A DNA stretch of 64,000 bases from NCBI GenBank assembly GCA_942491575.1, contig CALOBT010000025.1, positions 1,302,001 to 1,366,000 of the forward strand. The letters run 5' to 3'. This document shows positions 60,901 to 64,000 of this stretch, in pieces. Numbering within the stretch: the first letter of the stretch is position 1; each line of letters begins with the position of its first letter. A program made the position numbers and the translations under genes. The notes under the pieces were generated by a model, which ran no database searches, had not been told where the DNA came from, and saw only the letters and a list, made by a program, of their open reading frames with translations. This stretch comes from CAZHNW01 sp942491575 (lineage in GTDB: Bacteria; Spirochaetota; UBA4802; UBA5550).

Positions 60901-63900
60901 GGCTTTCATTCCGGAATATGCAATGACGGGCAACACCATCCTGCAGCTCCTGTTTCAAAAATTCCATGCAGGTACGGATCTGCAGACACTGACTGAAATA
61001 TGCGATCAATACCATTTATTTTTACTAAACCACGAGGGGAATCACTTCACTGAAGGCATCAATATTTTTATCCGCATGATTGATTTTCTGAAAAAATCTT
61101 CCGTCTTTTCAAAGACTTTAATTGAGTCCCCTGCTCCTCAAAAAAAAGAAAAAAAACTTCCCCCCGAAGAAGAGTATTTTTTAGATGGCATATACGGTCT
61201 GGTTAATTTAATCTGCAGTAACTACAGTAACAGTTCTATTGATAGCTGGCCAGCATTACTTACCGACACGCACATTCCTTTTGAGTTTGCAGGAACAATT
61301 TTTGAAGTGGAACTGACCTACCAAAGGGCTCTTTTTTTATCCATGCAATTTAATGAACTGGATCGAAAAAGAAAAAAAAAGGCACTCTCCATAATAAAAA
61401 GTTCCTTAAAAAAATTCAAAAAATGGTCTGTGATCAATCCCGACAATTTCCTGTATCGCTATAAATTCATAAGTGCATTGAAATTCAAATTTGAAGAAAA
61501 ATACAGTGAATCCCTTGAAGAATTTTATACTGCAAAAAAATATATTTTATCAAGCGGCGCAAACCACGAGAATGCACTTCTTAATTTCCAGATTGCCGGC
61601 TTATACACTGAAACAGGAAGAAAAAGTGAAGCCGTAGGCTATATCCTCGAAAGTTACAACAGTTACCGGATGTGGGGTGCAGCAGGCATTTGTGAGAAAA
61701 TAAGAAACACGAACAGAGAGACCTTTTTCGATGCAACAACAGGCTTAAGCGACAATCTCTCAGGAATGATTGATGTAGACACTCTTCTCTCATCTATCCA
61801 GAACCTTTCCAGGGAGATAGAACTTGATATTCTCCTCAAAAAACTAATGAAGACTATACTGAAAAATGCCGGTGGTGACAGGGGCTTTTTAATTCTTAAC
61901 CGGGATGAATCACTTAAGATTGAAATCGCATCAGGTAATACGGATAATTCATTCGAAACACTTTCTTCAATCCCACTTGAAGAATACAAAGACATTCCGG
62001 CTTCGCTCATCAGGTACACCTATCGGACCCTTGAAACGGTGATAATCAACAAATATGACAAAAACCTCTTTACCGTAGACCCGTATTTCAGTCAAAAATC
62101 ACCTGAATCCGCTCTCTGCATGCCTGTTTTGCACAAAGGGGAGTGTACTGCAATTATTTATCTCGAAAATTCCGTCAGCAGAAATATATTCTCCAGTGAC
62201 CACCTTGAAATGCTGACAGTCCTTGCAACACACTCTGCAGTATTTATCAGAAACGCCCTTCTATATGAAAAACTCAACAGGGAAATTCAGGAGAGACTGC
62301 AAACTGAAAAGAATTTATCGGAAAGGGAGTACCGCTTCAGATCACTTTTTGAAAATGCCCATATAGGCATCAGCATGGTTGATACTGAACTTAACATCCT
62401 TCAACCAAATCCTGAACTTCATCACATTACCGGCATCAGCATTGAAAACCTGAAAAATAAATCCATATATGAAATCTGTCACCCGGACGCTTTCGATACA
62501 GTTTCTTTTCACCAGGAACAGATAATTTCAGGGCACAGGGACAACTACCGAATTGAATTTAAATTCTACGACTCAAAATTAAATATCCTGTGGGGAGATC
62601 TGACCGTTTCCGCCATCAGAAATACCACTGGCATACTTGTTCACTGCTTTGCAATGATCGAAGATATCACCTTCAGAAAAAAGATGGAGCAGGACCTGCT
62701 GGAATCAGAAAATAAATTCAGGAACCTGTTTATAACATCCAAGGATGCTATATCTATTTTTAACGAAGAAGGAATTATTGACTGCAATGAAAGTTTATGT
62801 ATCCTTCTCGATGCGCCTGAAGAAATAATAAAATCATCAAATCCACAGATTTTTGCCCCTGAACTTCAGCCTGACAACATCCCCACCAGCATGAAAATGA
62901 AGCAGCAGATGCAATTGGCCGACCAGGGATCACGCAAACAATTTGAATGGCTTTTCATGACCTACTCCGGAAAGCTATTCTATGCCGAAGTAAAATTAAG
63001 CCCCGTAATCACAGGCGGGAAAAAATTTTACCAGGCAGTAATAAGAGATATAAGCGAACGCAAAAAAATGGAAAAGAACCTTCTGGAAAATGAAAAAAAG
63101 CTGCGAACACTGGTGGAAAATGGTTCTGACATAATTTCCATTGTTGATGGAAATGCCGATAGAATTTATACCAGCAGCAACTCTGTAAGAATTATTGGAT
63201 TCACCCCGGAAGAACTGACGGGCTCAACAGTTTTTTCACTTATTCATCCCGATGATCTCGAGGCAGCCAAAGAAGTGTTTACGTCTTTGAAAAATAGAGA
63301 AAACGGCATCACCTCTTATAACTATCGCCTTCAGAAAAAAGATGGAACATGGATTTACATGGAAAGCTCTGCCCGCAACCTGCTGCATGACCCCCTCATA
63401 AACGGCATTGTTATCAATTCAAGAGATGTAACGCAAAAACTCGAAGCAGAAGAAGTGCTTAACATTTACAAAAATATCGTATCAATCTCAAAAGAATTAA
63501 TGGCATTTTTCGACACGGAGGAAAGGGTTCTCGCATGCAATGATGCCTTTTACAATATACTGAATCTTGATCCGTTACCCAAAAACGAATTAACTCTGGA
63601 AACAATATTTTTTAAAAATGAGATATTACCGGCTATCCGAAACAGTTTCAACCACTGCCGGCAGGACAATGAAGTTCACACAATGACATGGTATGACAGA
63701 TCTGATACCAACAGGATACTCCTTGATATTTCCATGTACCCCTTTACAGACACAAATGGCCAGGTTACCGGAATTGTTATGAACTGCCGGGATACCACCC
63801 GGGAAATTCAGCAGGAAATGGAAATACTCAATTCAACTGAGAGGGAACGAAAACGTATCGGCATTGAACTTCACGATGGACTCAGCCATGAACTTCTTGG

Positions 63901-64000
63901 TATCGCGATAAAAAGCAAAATACTTGCAGACCGTCTGCAGGACCTGTCATTGGATGAAAGTCGGGAGGCCCTTGAAATTGAAAAACAAGTAAACGAGGCC
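57923..64000 (+). CDS. Giant multidomain signalling protein: pseudokinase-AAA-GAF-PAS-HisKA_3 (3' end outside)
   Basis: The start ATG overlaps the upstream stop (TAATG), and 2026 residues in one frame reach the window edge. Residues 1-265 resemble a Ser/Thr kinase but the HRD site reads His126-Gln-Asn128 and the DFG site reads Asn147-Phe-Ser149; the glycine loop and lysine are not recognisable. A P-loop ATPase follows (Walker A GTSGSGKT, 328-335), then helical repeats (about 600-1280), a GAF domain (about 1300-1455) and four PAS domains (about 1467-1590, 1595-1712, 1722-1845, 1848-1965). A HisKA_3 region holds the phosphoacceptor at His1984 (IELHDGLSHE). The ATPase domain is outside. Relatives are the trifunctional kinase/ATPase/histidine kinases. 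Confidence 0.88.
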   Translation, partial: MLELSGYRIINQTYEDDFTAYYNVISDDNNREATVRIDKHPSSMSGGRHPLLHDLALVEKYNLSAKKIYKEIRNIGRSAVLIMEPGEFIPLSIFIEKHPLSFDRVLIISLKLALEIDKIHDAGIIHQNITPANIFINQQTNEIILTNFSRATILKRDYAADSRDVPVNHPVQYISPEQTGLTNRSIDYRSDYYMMGIIMYQLTTGSPPFTGMNHNDIIHSHIAVSPTPPIAEKNKIHPAFSAIIMKLISKIPEDRYQSVGGLLLDIESVKNTSIEKNKNNLYKLGLHDITKFFQIPEKIYGFDEILNNIKKFVIDSGEVKGRLLILTGTSGSGKTTLLEETDQLFRKNNIPVLASDFSQERKHIPYSAFNDILNSLVKLVLFRKEKDIQRIRKTIETEIIKPVVVLKDTIPSLDILIPSLKNESSNFSETEYRYIPAYSSLLEILLRESNRLVVAFDNLDCIDNFSLELMEHLITNKTGEKITFIATADNEFHPDNLDPASYFTEKNIKYQQEAIPSLQPEDINCLLQDTIQLPEKELRDITKIVFSKSEGIPRHLIELLVQFHEKKVIFFDGIWNYDASLAEKEISINSKGTVNLDNIKTISDRELKILKFCAISKQPITDQLLTNLMALPRTKYIEYISNLINNGFLASRKNRYSLRHKSLKKSILNRMSAEEIQLFNYNTALALLSNNLTSETNENLYVITSHLNEADNLCQLHHKTGILFSMNYKAGLQAKKARAFTTAHQFLSKAVKLFPRKEIEKRSFEAIELFSAFCEVLFREGRINETEEYLELLYLASGNNINNQVRIEEIKITGYTLNYRYDRAIEASRKALSLLRYNIPKKNFKLHTMREIAFFKKNLPSDILKRANKLSLSSDNKDLLIARLLAMSVIPGLSEDKSFAEYLLLRLMKHTLTRGISPYSAYAFATYGGISCRSLDNIPEGIVTGRIALQLLENTPEVEFQHQVYHILGSAIFIWFRPIDESIKMLNISLTRQAFIPEYAMTGNTILQLLFQKFHAGTDLQTLTEICDQYHLFLLNHEGNHFTEGINIFIRMIDFLKKSSVFSKTLIESPAPQKKEKKLPPEEEYFLDGIYGLVNLICSNYSNSSIDSWPALLTDTHIPFEFAGTIFEVELTYQRALFLSMQFNELDRKRKKKALSIIKSSLKKFKKWSVINPDNFLYRYKFISALKFKFEEKYSESLEEFYTAKKYILSSGANHENALLNFQIAGLYTETGRKSEAVGYILESYNSYRMWGAAGICEKIRNTNRETFFDATTGLSDNLSGMIDVDTLLSSIQNLSREIELDILLKKLMKTILKNAGGDRGFLILNRDESLKIEIASGNTDNSFETLSSIPLEEYKDIPASLIRYTYRTLETVIINKYDKNLFTVDPYFSQKSPESALCMPVLHKGECTAIIYLENSVSRNIFSSDHLEMLTVLATHSAVFIRNALLYEKLNREIQERLQTEKNLSEREYRFRSLFENAHIGISMVDTELNILQPNPELHHITGISIENLKNKSIYEICHPDAFDTVSFHQEQIISGHRDNYRIEFKFYDSKLNILWGDLTVSAIRNTTGILVHCFAMIEDITFRKKMEQDLLESENKFRNLFITSKDAISIFNEEGIIDCNESLCILLDAPEEIIKSSNPQIFAPELQPDNIPTSMKMKQQMQLADQGSRKQFEWLFMTYSGKLFYAEVKLSPVITGGKKFYQAVIRDISERKKMEKNLLENEKKLRTLVENGSDIISIVDGNADRIYTSSNSVRIIGFTPEELTGSTVFSLIHPDDLEAAKEVFTSLKNRENGITSYNYRLQKKDGTWIYMESSARNLLHDPLINGIVINSRDVTQKLEAEEVLNIYKNIVSISKELMAFFDTEERVLACNDAFYNILNLDPLPKNELTLETIFFKNEILPAIRNSFNHCRQDNEVHTMTWYDRSDTNRILLDISMYPFTDTNGQVTGIVMNCRDTTREIQQEMEILNSTERERKRIGIELHDGLSHELLGIAIKSKILADRLQDLSLDESREALEIEKQVNEA

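Overview
The window reads as a chromosomal segment of a Gram-negative bacterium, most likely a spirochaete (moderate confidence). Supporting signs are a complete mreBCD-PBP2 block, an outer-membrane porin and several lipoproteins with loose lipoboxes, a lone FliG paralogue, a DUF4954 protein (as I recall the family, mostly Spirochaetes and Bacteroidetes), GHKL/HDOD signalling proteins and an RnfB subunit. No rRNA, tRNA, CRISPR array or prophage was seen. One mobile-element-related gene (a REP-type Y1 transposase) is present.

Layout. 1-5.7 kb: elongasome genes (PBP2 cut by the window edge, MreD, MreC, MreB) and two anchored proteins. 5.9-12.9 kb: housekeeping genes on the minus strand (23S rRNA-type methyltransferase, VOC protein, GlmS, TrpF, TrpC, a nitrilase-family amidase, a DUF3467 protein). 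13.3-17.4 kb: YibE/F and DUF4954 proteins facing a polyprenyl synthase. 17.7-21.3 kb: an ELWxxDG-repeat lipoprotein facing an acyl-CoA synthetase. 21.5-29 kb: a four-gene exported cluster (tandem-TAXI lipoprotein, 740-residue CARDB-like lipoprotein, anchored HEAT protein, porin). 29-30.3 kb: a REP transposase flanked by mirrored GGCTCAGAGCC elements. 30.3-36.4 kb: HisF, a tail-anchored protein, a degenerate receiver, a GHKL-HDOD fusion, GlyQ and an NrnA-type phosphoesterase.

36.4-43.6 kb is the most striking region. Six overlapping or near-overlapping minus-strand genes (tandem NifX-like protein, DUF5320 protein, two ferredoxin-containing MinD-like ATPases, TrmO, Mrp/ApbC) follow a near-consensus sigma-54 promoter placed so close to the first start codon that the transcript should be almost leaderless. 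Two related palindromes lie about 180 and 215 bases upstream of the predicted start, and a PAS-sigma54-Fis activator is encoded about 1.8 kb away. This looks like a complete sigma-54 regulatory circuit for an Fe-S/metallocluster operon.

43.6-55 kb: a lipoprotein, an MlaF-like ATPase, RsgA, a LysE exporter, a DEAD-box helicase, a fliG-rnfB pair, a stand-alone GHKL ATPase paralogous to the GHKL-HDOD N-terminus, a radical SAM enzyme and two secreted proteins. 55.5-64 kb: the homocysteine biosynthesis trio (DUF39, UPF0280, NIL-ferredoxin), whose last stop codon overlaps the start of a giant signalling protein: kinase-like domain with lost catalytic residues, AAA-type ATPase, helical repeats, GAF, four PAS and a HisKA_3 domain, cut by the window end.
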